DNA from: Cyprinodon diabolis
Lineage: Eukaryota > Chordata > Actinopteri > Cyprinodontiformes > Cyprinodontidae
DNA: 64,000 bases
NCBI GenBank assembly: GCA_030533445.1
Contig: CM060064.1
Span: 20,915,626-20,979,625, forward strand
Direction of reading: 5' to 3'
Part shown: positions 39,178-50,826 of the stretch, in pieces
Numbering within the stretch: position 1 is the stretch's first letter
Layout: each line of letters opens with the position of its first letter
Program-made: the position numbers and the translations under genes
Notes under the pieces: model-generated
Database searches by the model: none
What the model was told of the DNA's origin: nothing
What the model saw: the letters and a program-made list of their open reading frames with translations, nothing else

Positions 39178-39451
39178 GCAGATGGTCACTCAAACTGAGC
39201 CTGGTGCTGCTGGAGGTTTCTCCCTGTTAAAAAGGAGTTTTCCTCTTCCCTTTGGCTACATGCCTGCTCGGTGTGAAGGATTACTTAAGGAAATGCAAGC
39301 GAAAATCGCTGCCGCAAGCTCATGCAGGAAGAGCATTTCTATGACTGGATGCAGTCAACTGGTTTTCCTAACCAATCTTACAGTATTGTCTCTGTAAATT
39401 GCTTTGACATGACATGTTTTTTGAATTGGTGCTATATGAATTAATGAATTG
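39178..39451 (+). repeat. LINE copy 3, 3' UTR fragment
   Basis: The text cagatggtcactcaaactga, then gcctggtgctgctggaggtt, then tgctcggtgtgaaggatt matches the last part of the 3' UTR of the LINEs at 18369 and 31245. It ends in ggtgctatatgaattaatga, the counterpart of the gcgctatataaat tail. No coding part remains. It looks like a related subfamily. Confidence 0.75.
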
Positions 39452-40049
39452 CCAGAGACAGTTTTTTTTTTGTCATTTGCAGCAGCTAATCAGCTAATGA
39501 CCTCGATAAATACTGACATTTCCCAGAGTAACCTAGATTGTAATTTACCTGATTTTTCTTAAAATCAATTAGAAAAAAATCTGTGTTAAGGTTCATGAAC
39601 ATTTCCAAAGTCTAAAATTAAGACATCTATTTTTCCTCCAAAAACCATCTTTGAAAATAAAAACTCAGAAGGACTTTTTGCATCATGGCATGCCGATATG
39701 TCCACTATGAACAATGAAGTTCCACTTCTTGCGAACGCACAACTATGCATTATCACTTAAAATTATAGTTTCATACAAATTAACATCTAATTTGATTTTA
39801 ATCTAATTTTAATTGCTCCTAAAAACTTATACTGTAAAAGGTCCTAGCTAGAAAATTTTGCAAGCATGTTTAAAGATTATCTTCGCTTCCAGACATGCCA
39901 CTTTCAAGTCAAAATAAAACAGCTGATTTTGTAACAGGCAGGTGACTTGCTCACTTCAAGTTCTCAAGTTGGGGAAATTAATAACTCCTCAATGGGAGTA
40001 AGCTCCTCTAAAGAGACAACAGTATGTATTAAAATTCTGTGTTGAACAA
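39452..40049. other. AT-rich non-coding stretch
   Basis: Nothing recognised. Confidence 0.45.
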
Positions 40050-41275
40050 TTATTTTATTTATTTGAACATTCTTTATTTAAGATTATTAGGAATCCAAAA
40101 CATATACATATGTATATTTATGCATGCACTTACATAAAGAAAAAACAAAACAAAAAAACAATTGACATTTAGAAGTTCTCATCGGCTCATATGAAAGAGA
40201 AATGTTTATATCCAGTGTCTTTCATTAAAAGAGAGAGACATGTCAAGGGGATTAGCAGTTTTTTATAACACTTAGCATCTTTATCAAAGTGGCCATCCAA
40301 AGTGGGAAATAGCTGGGGTCCAAACACTCAGAAAAATGTCCATTTTTACATGAAGTTTTGCTGTTATCTTTTCCATTGTATACACATTCTTCAATCTTTC
40401 TTGCCACTGTTGAAGGGTGGGAGGCAAAAGCTTGAGCCAAGACAAAGTTATCATTTTTCTTGCTACTAGTAGCAGAATCTGTAGTAACTGGACTTCCTTT
40501 TTCCCAATATCGTCTCCTGGGGTCAAACCCAGTATATAATGCAGTGGGTTCAGTGGTAACGTGAACTTGAGTATATTTTTAATTTCTGTCTGAACCCCCT
40601 GCCAGAATGGAATCAGTACTGGGCAGTCCCAAAAAATGTGAGTTTGATCCCCAATCTGATTACAATTCCTCCAACACACATTTGTAGCATTTCTGTCATA
40701 TTTTGAAATACTGAAAGGTGTTTTGAAGAATCTCATTTTTAATTTCCAGTCAAATTCCTTCCAATTTGGACTGTGGGTGATCTTAAAACCTTTTTCACAA
40801 ATCTCCTCCCACTCCTCATCTTCAATAACAATATTCATTTCTAGTTCCCACTTTTGCTTTATGTCTATAGAGCTGTCAGAGAAATGCATCTGTAAATGTT
40901 TATATAGATTAGATATGATCTTCCTCTTATTATTTTCCTCCACACATTTTATCAAAAATATTTCCAAAGGTGAACTATTTTGTTTCAATTTAGGCCATTC
41001 TTTATGTGATAGAAGATAACCCCTAATTGTAAATACTTATAGAAATCTTTTGAGCATAATCCATATTTATCCTGTAATTGCTTAAATGTCTTAATATTTT
41101 CTCCACTGAATAACTGATTAATTATTATTAATCCTTTCTGAGCCCATCTCTGATAACCCGTATCTAGTTTGTTTGGAAAAAAGTCAGTAATCTTTGCTAT
41201 TTTTATCATGCGTGATATAGTTAAAGGTGCTCCTATATGTACAATTAATCCACTCATTTTCTATTTTATTTATTT
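40050..41275 (-). mobile_element. L1-clade LINE remnant (3' part)
   Basis: Minus-strand 3' piece of a fish L1-like element: the C-terminal coding part plus a short A/T-rich 3' UTR with an AATAAAG string near 40075. It is heavily 5' truncated and the reverse transcriptase core is not present. Confidence 0.75.
40284..41257 (-). pseudogene. L1-type ORF2 C-terminus, frameshifted
   Basis: Two abutting frames (41257-40985 and 40988-40284) read as one C-terminal L1 ORF2 segment with a frameshift at about 40985-40990. The second piece (234 codons) contains CWRNCNQIGDQTHIFWDC, the Cys-His-Cys knuckle typical of L1-clade ORF2 ends, followed by FWQGVQTEI and LGLTPGDD. The first piece has GAPLTISR and QRWAQKGLIIINQLFSG, which fit the region just after the reverse transcriptase. 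No intact product is possible. Confidence 0.8.
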
Positions 41276-42505
41276 GGGAGACTATTTATACTGCTATGTA
41301 CAAAAGTAAAAATAAATCATCATAAGACATGGAAAAGTTATCCCCACAAATTGGTTTGTTTTGAGACAGGTGCAAATGTATGAACCATTACTGTGCTTTT
41401 TGCTTTGTTGATTCTTTAAAGTCATAATTTTTGATTCTGTTCTAATTGCACAAAGACTGTGTGTCAAACCTTGGCATAAATTTGTGCCCACCTTTATATA
41501 TGCTTTTTTCTTCATAATATCATTCTACTTTTGTCATTTTTGATGGTCCAAATATGTTTTCTTGCACACAGAATCTTGTTCCATAGTTTAGTATCGTATG
41601 AATGTGTCCTTTGTGACCAAAACGACCAAAAGGATATTTTTTGTATGAGTTTGCACCTGACTTTCAGAAGTAGTAAAATATTCAGAAACTGTGGCTGCAG
41701 TTGTGTTTCAGACCTGGAAAATTGCTTCACATGTGGTAAATTTATGCATTTAAATATCCCAAAACCATGAATTTACATGGCTTGGTAATTAGAATATGAT
41801 CTACATATTGATGAAGGCAAACTAGATAAAAAGGTTTGCACACGTGGTCTGCTTAATTGCAAACATGAATCACTTTGCACCTTCTTTGAAGATCTGCTCT
41901 GCACATAAAAACATGTTAGCACCGTTTGAACCCTTTGAAGATCAGGCCCCTAGTGTTTCAAATCACAGCACAAAACAGTAGCACAGACCCTTCCATTCAG
42001 TGTTATGCAGGTGACAAGAAAATAGTGCAGGAACATTTACTCGCAGTAAGCTCTGCAAATGCGTTTGAAGAATGTTGAGAATTCTTATGTATGGTTAATA
42101 GTATTTCTGGTGTGTTTCTCTTACTGGCTTCCATGTTTGCAGACTGCTTTTGCCAACATTACATACTTAGCTTTAGAAATCCTTAAAAACTTATGTTATT
42201 GGCTCAGGAACCAGAAAGAAGACATGGACTGCACAAGGCACTGGAGTAGTTCTGCATCATACCTCTAGGTTTTGAAGGGTGAAAAATTTGACTCAGATAA
42301 TGTCGATGGAGAAGACCAATTTTTTAATAAGGAAAGTTACTTCCATCTCCAGGTGGCAAATAAGAATGATATTGGTTAGTTTTGCAGTACATTCATAGCT
42401 TAAGTCATTGCTTTAGCTGAAAGAAACTGTTGTGTATTACATGGCTGATTCAAAACAGGCTTTGGCTTTACAGAAATGTAAATAAATAAACTTACAACTT
42501 ATTGT

Positions 42506-42507
<2 letters not shown>
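41276..42507. other. AT-rich non-coding stretch
   Basis: Overlapping short frames on both strands near 41512-41770 have no recognisable family. Confidence 0.45.

Positions 42508-42561
<54 letters not shown>
42508..42561. repeat. (AT)n microsatellite
   Basis: About 54 bp of AT dinucleotide immediately before the hAT element target site. Confidence 0.95.
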
Positions 42562-42563
<2 letters not shown>

Positions 42564-42585
42564 GTCATTTTCCTAAGGGTATTCT

Positions 42586-43327
42586 CAGTGGTGTCAAAAA
42601 TACACACATTTGTTACTTAAGTACTTAGAATTATAGATACTACAGTTTAAAAACACTCAGGTAAAAGTTGAAGTATCAACTTGACTTATTTACTCAAGTA
42701 AAAGTGAAAAAGTATGGGCTCCAAAAACTACTTAAAGTAAAAAAGAATAAAGTGACCTTTAAAAAATCAGCCAGATGCCACTATATGAATTGAAAGCTCA
42801 ATTTTTCAACTATTTCGAAAAATTCTTTGAGATAGGGCCAAGGATGAGGGAGGTCTTCTTGGTCTCCATCTACCCATACGCTCACGCCTGTGTCCGACCT
42901 TTTAGACATTTCAACATCTTTTTCTGAATCCTACATTGTAGCATGGCATAGACAATTCATGTTTGCAGTTTGAAGAACACCTGCTTGCTTCTGATGATTT
43001 CCTTTAGCTAACCAATGAGTGTTTGTGTTATATGACTCATCCAATCACACTCGTTTTCACTAGATGCAGATGGAGCCAATGATCTGCATTGAATGTTGCG
43101 CATATTGTAAAATAAATATTCATAAACATTAAACCAAAACCAAGAGTAACCAGTAATGTTTGCTTTAAAAATGTAAGGAATAGAAAGTACAGATACTTGT
43201 ATGAAAATGTAAAAAGTAGAAGTCAAAAGTAGGAAGAAAAATAAGTAATGGAGTAAAGTATAGATACCTTAAAAGGGTACTTAAGTACATTAACGAAGTA
43301 TTTGTACTTTGCTACTTGACGCCTCTG
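42586..43327. mobile_element. Non-autonomous hAT transposon (MITE)
   Basis: A 742-bp element flanked by a perfect 8-bp duplication GGTATTCT (42578-42585, 43328-43335). It begins CAGTGGTGTCAAAAATAC, and the other end reversed is CAGAGGCGTCAAGTAGCAAA. Subterminal segments contain repeated acttaagtac/aagtaaaagt motifs, as is usual in this abundant fish hAT group. No coding capacity is evident. Confidence 0.9.
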
Positions 43328-43845
43328 GGTATTCTACCATAACTTACAATGATATTCTACAGTCATGGCCAAAAGTTTTGAGAATGATTCAAATGTTAAG
43401 ATTTACAAAGTCTACTGCTTCAGTTTTTATAACGGCAATTTGCATATTGTCCAGAACGTTATAAAGAGTGATCAGCGTAACAGCAATTAATTGCAAAGTC
43501 AATATTTCCCTAGAAAATGAACTTTATCCCCCAAAACACATTTCAACGTCATTGCAGCCCTGTCCTAAAAGGAACAGCTAACATCGTTTCAGTGATTGCT
43601 CCATTAACACAGGTGTGGGTGGTGATGAGGACAGGGCTGGCACTGCATGAAAAGTGAGATTTTCGTCCCCGTAAACTCCTGTAGATCTCCCTGATTTTCG
43701 TCAGTTTCCGACAATTTGCAACCCGCGCTTGTCCGCGTTTGTCGTGCCACAAATTGTCGGAAACGGACTCTGACGTATGTGGAGAGCGATCAGCTGTACT
43801 AATGGCCCTAATTAGCATATGAATGCAGCAAACCCGCGCGGCTGG

Positions 43846-44012
43846 CCAGGTCTGGCTTGAATAACCTACTCAGTATTGGCTAAAACCACTACTCAAACAA
43901 GTAAAATCGCTCGTGATTGGCAGCAAAACCACACGTGGCCACGCCAGGCTTTAATTTTCTTACTGAGTATTGGACGGAACCACTTCTTTTTAAACAAGTA
44001 AAGTCCCTCGTG
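43846..44012 (+). repeat. Diverged tandem duplication inside the CACTA element
   Basis: Two units of about 80 bp share the texts cagtattggctaaaaccact / gagtattggacggaaccact and aacaagtaaaatcgctcgtg / aacaagtaaagtccctcgtg. Confidence 0.6.
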
Positions 44013-44017
44013 ATTGG

Positions 44018-44118
44018 TTGGCATATATATATATATATTTACATATAAATTTACATAAATATATATATATATTTATTTATTCATATATTTATTCATTCAT
44101 ATATTTATTCATTCATAT
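44018..44118. repeat. AT-rich simple repeat
   Basis: Runs of ATAT followed by imperfect units of tcatatatttattcat. Confidence 0.85.
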
Positions 44119-44417
44119 GCTGTGTATTTATGTTATCCTACACTACTACACAATTATTAGGCTACCATCAAGGACATGAATGAATTTATACAGGAAATGA
44201 ACATTTGCCAGGAAGCTGTTTATGCAAAGAAAGAGCTTTATTAAAACAAACACAACTATATACAACGCGTATCCAAACAGATGCGTATCTAAAAATTACA
44301 AGTCAGTGAATGGTCCGTTTACTTCCTCGGGGTTGGAGGTAACTGGCAGCATTCCCTCCGAGGCAGGTCCGATGTGCAGACGCCTACTGTGCGTGGCTCT
44401 GTACTTCGGCATCGCTT

Positions 44418-45221
44418 CTAATCGGGACTGCAGCTTAACACAGAGTTCAGTGAGATTCGGCCTACGAAATGGCGGCGAGCAGATTGCTTGGCAGCCTCTG
44501 CACGCAACGTGTTCTCAGGCTGCGTATATCTGAAGCTCCTGCGTACCGTCTCAAAATACGTCTTACAGGCAGCTGGAAAACAATTAAATGAGATTTGTAT
44601 GAATAAAAAATCAAACGCAAGTCACAGTAACAAGGAAGGAGAAAACATTAAAACAAGTCACTTACACACAATGTCGTCTTTATCAACATCGTGCAAATCT
44701 GGACTTGCTGATATGGCTCCGAGCAAATAGGAGGTCTGTGAAAACAAAATGTACAGCTATGATCGGTATCTATCCGTATCCATTTCCTTTTACCATTCTT
44801 CTTACCCTTGCTCCGGTTCATAGCGCCTGCAATTAGTCTCCGAGTTGTGAAGACGGCGTACTGCTTCCTGTGAATCACAAAAAATACACTTTAATAAAGC
44901 TTGTTCTTGCAAGGCTACTATTAGCCGTAGCTTTAGGCTAGGCTGCTATTAGCCATAGCTTTAGGCTAGGCTGCTATTAGCCGTAGCTAAGGCTAGGCTG
45001 CTTTTAGCTTAGCAGGCAGTAATCGAACATATATTTACCGCTAGCATCTCTTCTTTGAGTTCGTCTTGTTCGACTGCAGAGTCGCCATCAAGTCCAAGAG
45101 GAGTTTCACCCCGAAATCCCACATACTCCTCTCCAGACCGCCTGCACAAAGCAAAGCATACATCCTCCGCTGTGGCTCCAGACCGCTCCGCTCTGAGTTT
45201 CTTGGAGATCGTAGAGAGCAT
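44418..45221 (-). pseudogene. Possible multi-exon gene carried by the CACTA element
   Basis: On the minus strand four segments have splice consensus: 45221-45039 (ATG start; MLSTISKKLRAERS, ending ATGCTAGCG|gtaaat), 44867-44806 (ttcacag| ... gcaagg|gtaaga), 44735-44666 (tttcacag| ... ttgtgt|gtaagt) and 44572-44418 (gttttccag| ... TAG). Segments 3 and 4 join in a shared frame giving LLGAISASPDLHDVDKDDIV and then CKTYFETVRRSFRYTQPEN, a coding-looking sequence of a kind I associate with unnamed fish proteins, though I cannot name the family. Segments 1-2 do not join 3-4 in this frame without single-base differences, so the copy may be frameshifted or the model wrong. It is enclosed by the element ends, so it would move with them. 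Confidence 0.35.
44913..45014 (+). repeat. 28-bp tandem repeat, ~3.5 units
   Basis: Units of ggctgctattagccgtagct plus ttaggcta, starting at 44913, 44941 and 44969 with a partial fourth. It lies in the presumed intron between segments 1 and 2 of the minus-strand gene. Confidence 0.9.
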
Positions 45222-45472
45222 GCGCGAGATGAACCAGGGTTTCCGCGGATCATTAAAAATAATTACAATTCATTCATTTTTTTTTAATCAAGGCCTTAAT
45301 TGGCACTAAAATTATTTAAATATGTTTATCGAAGTATTTATAATTCTTTCATAAAAAATGCTTATAAAAACAATTTCGTCAGATATATTATATCGCTATT
45401 AATTTGCGTGGAACTGATCATAAAGCCGTATGTTCGGAAAGGAAGCTCCAGGCGGAGAAAAAGCTAGAGGAT

Positions 45473-45483
45473 ATATATATATG

Positions 45484-45514
<31 letters not shown>
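45473..45514. repeat. (AT)n(GT)n microsatellite
   Basis: AT repeats followed by about 12 GT units. Confidence 0.9.
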
Positions 45515-47446
45515 TTACATACATACAGGAGTCATGGAACTGTGCTTACAGGTCCTTCATATTTCATGTACACTAATAACTTGTGTACATGGTTCTTGTT
45601 GATGGCATTAAAATAATTTCTAATAGCATTAAAATAGCATTAAATTAGAGTCACTCATTCCTGTATGAACCCTGTGAGCGCTTTATTTAATATGACATAT
45701 TAAAAAAATCCCACCATCATCCAGCATATGTTCAGTTTCTGCCCAAATGTATATATATATTTTTGTAGATTTTTGTAACGGGGATAAGGATAATTCAAAA
45801 CTGCTTTTTTTGAATGAACTTGTTCTCTACTCCCAAACTCAGCATCTCTTTTCATTCCTGTAATAAGAAGTTTCTTTTGAATGGATTTGATTAAAGTTTA
45901 AGTCCCTCGGTATAAAATAAATATTTTGATGGAGATGAGAAATCTGCTTCCTCGTTGGTGAATAACCAATAGTTTGGATCCAATCATTTAAATAAACGGT
46001 GTTAGTTTTTTTTTATATATATAAGAATTGTGCTATAATTTCTTGTCACCGATCTGTTGCTGCTATATTTTAATTTGAAACCGGAATTTGTCGATGTTCT
46101 TTTTCCTGTTTGGTGCGAATGCAATTGCGGATCTTGACCTGGCCGGACCTTATGACCACAGTGTACCAATCTTCTGATGGCTACTTCCAACAGGATAATG
46201 CGCCATGTTATAAAGTGAATCATCTCAGACTCATTTCTTGAAACTTTTCCACTTAAGTAATTGTGAATTGAGCATATTGACAGACAACATTTTATTTTTT
46301 CTCTTAAATGCAATTGTTTTTTAAATAATTACTGCTCTAAACGTATTGCTCTGTCAGCTAAAGATCTGTTTTGGTCTCTATACTTTAATTAAATAAATCA
46401 ATTCAAGCTAAAATGTAAGAGGTTATACTGAGCCTGATCTCTTTGTATCAGAGATTTTCTTACCTTTTAGAAAAATGTCACTTGGGTAAAACTCCCCCTG
46501 CAACCCTGATTTGCATTTGTATAGCCCACAGCATTTTCATTTACATGTTAAAGCCTCCCCTAGAATTCCATGGGGGGAGGCATGGGGGGAACACTGCCTA
46601 AGAAAGTCCACGTCAATTTCTGACAATTTACGGGAGTTTTCGGCGAAGCCTGCAAATTGCCGTAAACTGCCGCTAACCTGAAGTTCCACGACAATCTACA
46701 GTACCGCATATTGACGAAAATCCCACTTTTCATGCAGTGTGGAGATCAATCAGTCATGATTAAGTAAGAATGACACCACTGGACACTTTAAAAAGATGCT
46801 GGTGCTATGCATCATTGTTTCTCTTCTGTGAACCATGGTTATCTCTAAAGAAACAAATGCAGTCATCATTGCACTGCACAAAAATGGCCTAAGAGGCACT
46901 GGCGTGTTCAGGGAGTGGCCTTGGGGCCACCCCAAGTGCCACCCCAAAATTTTAAAATATGATTGGCTATATGCCCAGTCAGAGGCGGGCCACTGCACTG
47001 AACGTAAAATGCGCTCTTGTTTTGAGTTGAAGTTGAAGAAGGCGCGAAGAAGACGTTGATGAACCTACAGGTGAATACATTCTCCAGTCTATCAGAAAAC
47101 AGCACGTCTCTGGCGCGACGTTGTGAAATATGTGAGTAGCCTACATTTTACTACACTTACTGTGCCTGTAGTTAGAAGCTGTAATGGTAATAAGCTAAAC
47201 ATGTACCCTGTCTTGTTTTATTTGTTTTATTGTAATTGGCACACGGCTGTCGTCTCCTCATCTCGTTAGAAAACACTGTTTTGACTGTCAACGATGCTAA
47301 CGCTAACATTTAGCTACTCTGTACTGAGTAAAACTGTTATATTAGACCCCTATAACATCATTTACATTTCATTTTCATTCTTGTGTGTGCACAATTATTT
47401 ATTGTACTACATATAAGAATGTCGTGCATTATGGGACTATTACAGT

Positions 47447-50224
47447 ATGAAAAGAAGTCAGAATATTAAAGATTTCTTCGCAAGGAAGAGATCTAAGATA
47501 GAGCCAGAGCAGGGGCAGAGCAGTCAGTCACAGGATGAGAGCCAGCCTTCAGCCTCAGCTGTACACATTGGTATGTGAAATCCTGATAGTTCAAGTTTGT
47601 TCTCATGTTTAAACTTACTAATTTGGTTTGATTGTACCAAACCTCTTAGTTTACTTAGGAAAGGCTGATTGTATCATCATTCTAATCACAGCTTATGTAT
47701 TATTATAGAGTCACCCTCAACATCACATACACATCAGGGTATGTATGAATTTACCTTCTTTAAAACATTATGTGCATTGATTCGAACTGAGATATTTCAA
47801 ATATACTACAGTGTCATATACTGTCATTAAGTGTGTAGACAATTTTTTAAACAATACTGGTGTGAAAAGCCTAAATGTGACAATTTGAATTATAATGAAC
47901 TGATAAAATCTCTATATATTGCTACAGGTGTGTCCAGTGCTGAGGTTCTTGCAGGCCATCCACAGGGGGATAGTGGTGTGGGAGCCTCTTATAGCCAGCC
48001 GGGACCTATTGGTATGTCTTAACAATTCATTTTTCATATGAAGTATAATATACTTAGTCACATTTTCATTCTAATGACAACCTATGTGTTATTGCAGAAT
48101 CAGGTGAAGATTCTTGTGATGAGGGCCCTTCACCATCACACATGCAGCATAGTATGTATGCTTTACCTTTTTTTAAATTAACATCACAGTATCTGCTTTT
48201 ATTTAGATCAGGATACCAATAATACTGGTGTTTAAAATCTAAATGTGGCAAATTGAAAAATATTTAAATTAATAAAATCTCTGTATTGCTACAGGTGTGT
48301 CCAGGGCTGATGTTCTTGTAGGCCATCCACAGGGGGATAGTGGTGTGGGAGCCTCTTATAGCCGGCCCGGACCTATTGGTATGTCTTAACAATTCATTTA
48401 AGTTAGTGACTTATGTGACACTAAAAGGTCCTGATTCCCATACATTTGTCACTTACAGATATTTCACAGTCAAGAGCAACAGGACCCACTCAACCCCAGT
48501 TAAAGCTGTATCCAAAAACCATGCAATGGGAGAAGAGGAGGTCGTTCAATCCATCCTGGTACAACAGGTTTTCATGGCTTGAGTACTCAATAATGAAAGA
48601 CTCCACGTACTGCTATGCATGCAGGCAGTTCTCTTTGCCTAGCACGTCAGAATCTGTGTTCACCTCAGAATCCGGCTTTTCACATTGGAAAAAGGCAATG
48701 TATAAAGATGCTGGCTTTAAGTTGCATGAAAAATCAGATTCTTACATTACTGCCATGTTAGCTTGGAGTGAACACAAGAGGGCTGCACTTACAGATGCTT
48801 CTGTATTAAACATGATCAACAAAGAGTACAAAAAGAAGGTCGAAGAGAAACTGTTGCAGATGTATTGCTTTTGACAGCCACACAAAATATGGCACAAAAG
48901 GGCACTGTGAGTCTGAGCAGTCTGACAACAAAGGGAATTTCTTAGAAATTCTTGAAATGATTGCTAAACACAATCCTGTGGTAGCCAAAAACATGAAAGC
49001 AAAAGGCAATGCCAAATACATAAGCAATACCATACAAAATGAAATTCTGCAGTGCTTAGCCAGTATGGTGCAGGATTCCATTGTGAAAGAAGTGAAAGAG
49101 AGTGAGGTATTCTCCATCATCGCTGATGAAACCAAAGATCTCCAAAAAAAGGAACAGCTGTCATTAGTACTTCGATATTACTATAATGGGGCTGTGCATG
49201 AAAGCTTCCTTGAATTCCAGCACGCACAAAATCTAGATGCTAAGGGGCTTAGTGACATGATCATCAAGTCTTTGAAAGCTATGGCCTTCAGTACAAATCA
49301 AACCTTGTTGGACAAGGTTATGATGGCGCCTCAGTAATGAGTGGTAAACATTCGGGTGTGGCAGCCAGAATCAAGACAGAGGCTAAAACTTCGTTTTATG
49401 TCCACTGTAATGCACACTGTCTAAACCTGGTCTTGGTTGACACTGTGAAGTCAGTTCCAGAGGCCGATTGTTTCTTTTCGCTACTTAAGAAGATCTATGT
49501 ATACATGTCAGGCTCTTATGTGCACCAGAAATGGCTTACAGTCCAGAAAGAGATGTATGGTGGCACACCTAGAGAGTTACAAAGATTAAGTGACACAAGA
49601 TGGGCATGTAGAGCATTAGCTTGCAGGAATCTGATGGATAGATTACCAGCTGTGTTGTGTGTTCTTCAAAATATAAGTGCAGAAAATCACAGAGACAGGT
49701 CCATTGATGCTAGAGGTCTGCTTGCACAGATTGACCTCACATTCATAGGCCTCCTTGCAACCTTCCGAAAAGTTTTCGGTGACACAAAGCTGCTTTCTGA
49801 CCTGTTGCAGTCACCCTCAGTTGATTTAGCTATGGCAGCAGACATGGTGGAGTCACTTCTTGATACTTTTCAAGAGTATAGGACTGAGGCATTTAGTGAT
49901 AAACTGTGGAATGATATAGTAGAGACAGCCAAACACTGCAACATAGCTGTTGAGAATGCTGAGAATAAAAGAGCACACAAAGTCAGCACCAAACTTTGTG
50001 GGTCGTATGTGACATGCACTATAGGCCTGCACAACAGTAATGCAGACAAAGATGCATTCAGGCAGAAACTATTCTACCCCATCCTTGACACCTTAGTTGC
50101 TGAAATAGAAAGAAGGTTCTCAAAAATGAACTGTTCAGTAATTAAAGGTATACAGGCCTTAAATCCTAAAAGCAGTACATTCCTTAAAGATGATCAGGTC
50201 TTTGACTTTGGAAAAATATATTAG
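47447..50224 (+). pseudogene. hAT transposase (TTF zinc finger, ZMYM1-like), decayed
   Basis: Exons with consensus sites and consistent phase: 47447-47570 (MKRSQNIKDFFARKRSK), 47709-47738, 47928-48011, 48098-48151, 48295-48378, and a main exon from 48459. The main exon encodes a TTF-type finger (SWLEYSIMKDSTYCYACRQF), then EVFSIIADETKD (first catalytic Asp), QGYDGASVMSGKHSGVA (second Asp), and HCNAHCLNLVL. Frame breaks occur at about 48858, 48901 and 49290-49310. The frame stops at 50224; text after it (gaggaagatcttactcatga) fits the family for a few residues, then jumps to terminal sequence, so the C-terminal dimerisation domain has been deleted. It cannot make a working transposase. Confidence 0.88.
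47655..48395 (+). repeat. Tandem duplication of two exons in the hAT gene
   Basis: 47655-48035 and 48050-48395 are tandem copies. Each holds an ESxxxSxS-type exon (47709-47738, 48098-48151) and an 84-base exon (47928-48011, 48295-48378) with the introns between them. The 84-base exons share nearly all bases, including ggccatccacagggggatag and tggtgtgggagcctcttata, and all exon lengths keep the reading phase. Confidence 0.85.
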
Positions 50225-50826
50225 TGTAATGAGGAAGATCTTACTCATGAGCTTCACCAGGCTAGAGGGTGTGTATTTTCTTGTGTGCATGTGTGTGTGC
50301 ATATGTGAGTGTATATGTCTGTGCGCAGGCGGTCCTGCTCATACTTCATGCCACCCCTGCATAAGTCAGTGCCCCACTGGTGCCACCCCTATCAAAAATG
50401 TCTGGACACGCCCCTGCTAAGAGGAAAGAGAATCGCAGCTAGAAAGATTGCACCTCAGTCAACAATCTATTGCATCATCAAGAACTTCAAGGAGAGAGGT
50501 TCCATTGTTGCCAAAAAGGCTCCAGGGCGCCCAAGAAAGACCAGCAAGCACCAGGACCGTGTCTTAAAAGTGTTTCAGCTGTGGGGTCAGGCTACCAGCA
50601 GTGCAGAGCTTGCTCAGGAATGGCAGCAGGCAGGTGTGAATGCATCTGCACGCACTGTGAGGCGAAGACTCTTGGAGCAAGGCCTGGTCTCACGGAGGGC
50701 AGCAAAGAAGCCACTTCTCTCCAGGAAAAACATCAGAGACGGACTGATATTCTGCAAAAGGTACAGGGAGTGGACTGCTGAAGACTGGGGTAAAGTAATT
50801 TTCTCTGATGAATACCGTTTCCGATT

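Larger units (their letters stand above)
43641..46739. mobile_element. CACTA/EnSpm transposon inserted in Tc1
   Basis: A 3,099-bp element with termini CACTGCATGAAAAGTGAGAT (left) and CACTGCATGAAAAGTGGGAT (right, reversed), each followed by TTTCGTC, and a 3-bp target duplication TGG (43638-43640, 46740-46742). CACTR ends with a 3-bp duplication are the signature of CACTA/EnSpm. Subterminal repeats are present: gatttTCGTC, gacaatttgcaa and acaaattgtcgg at the left, gacaatttacgg and gcaaattgccg at the right. No transposase is recognised, so it is non-autonomous, but it may carry the exons listed at 44418-45221. Confidence 0.88.
46897..50416 (+). mobile_element. hAT transposon (ZMYM1-like type) inserted in Tc1
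   Basis: A 3,520-bp element with an exact 8-bp target duplication CTAAGAGG (46889-46896, 50417-50424). Left end CACTGGCGTGTTCAG; right end reversed CAGGGGCGTGTCCAG, the CAGGGGCGTG start being typical of this hAT group. Both ends continue into GGGGTGGCAC-like subterminal text. It holds a decayed transposase gene on the plus strand with several introns. Confidence 0.93.
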
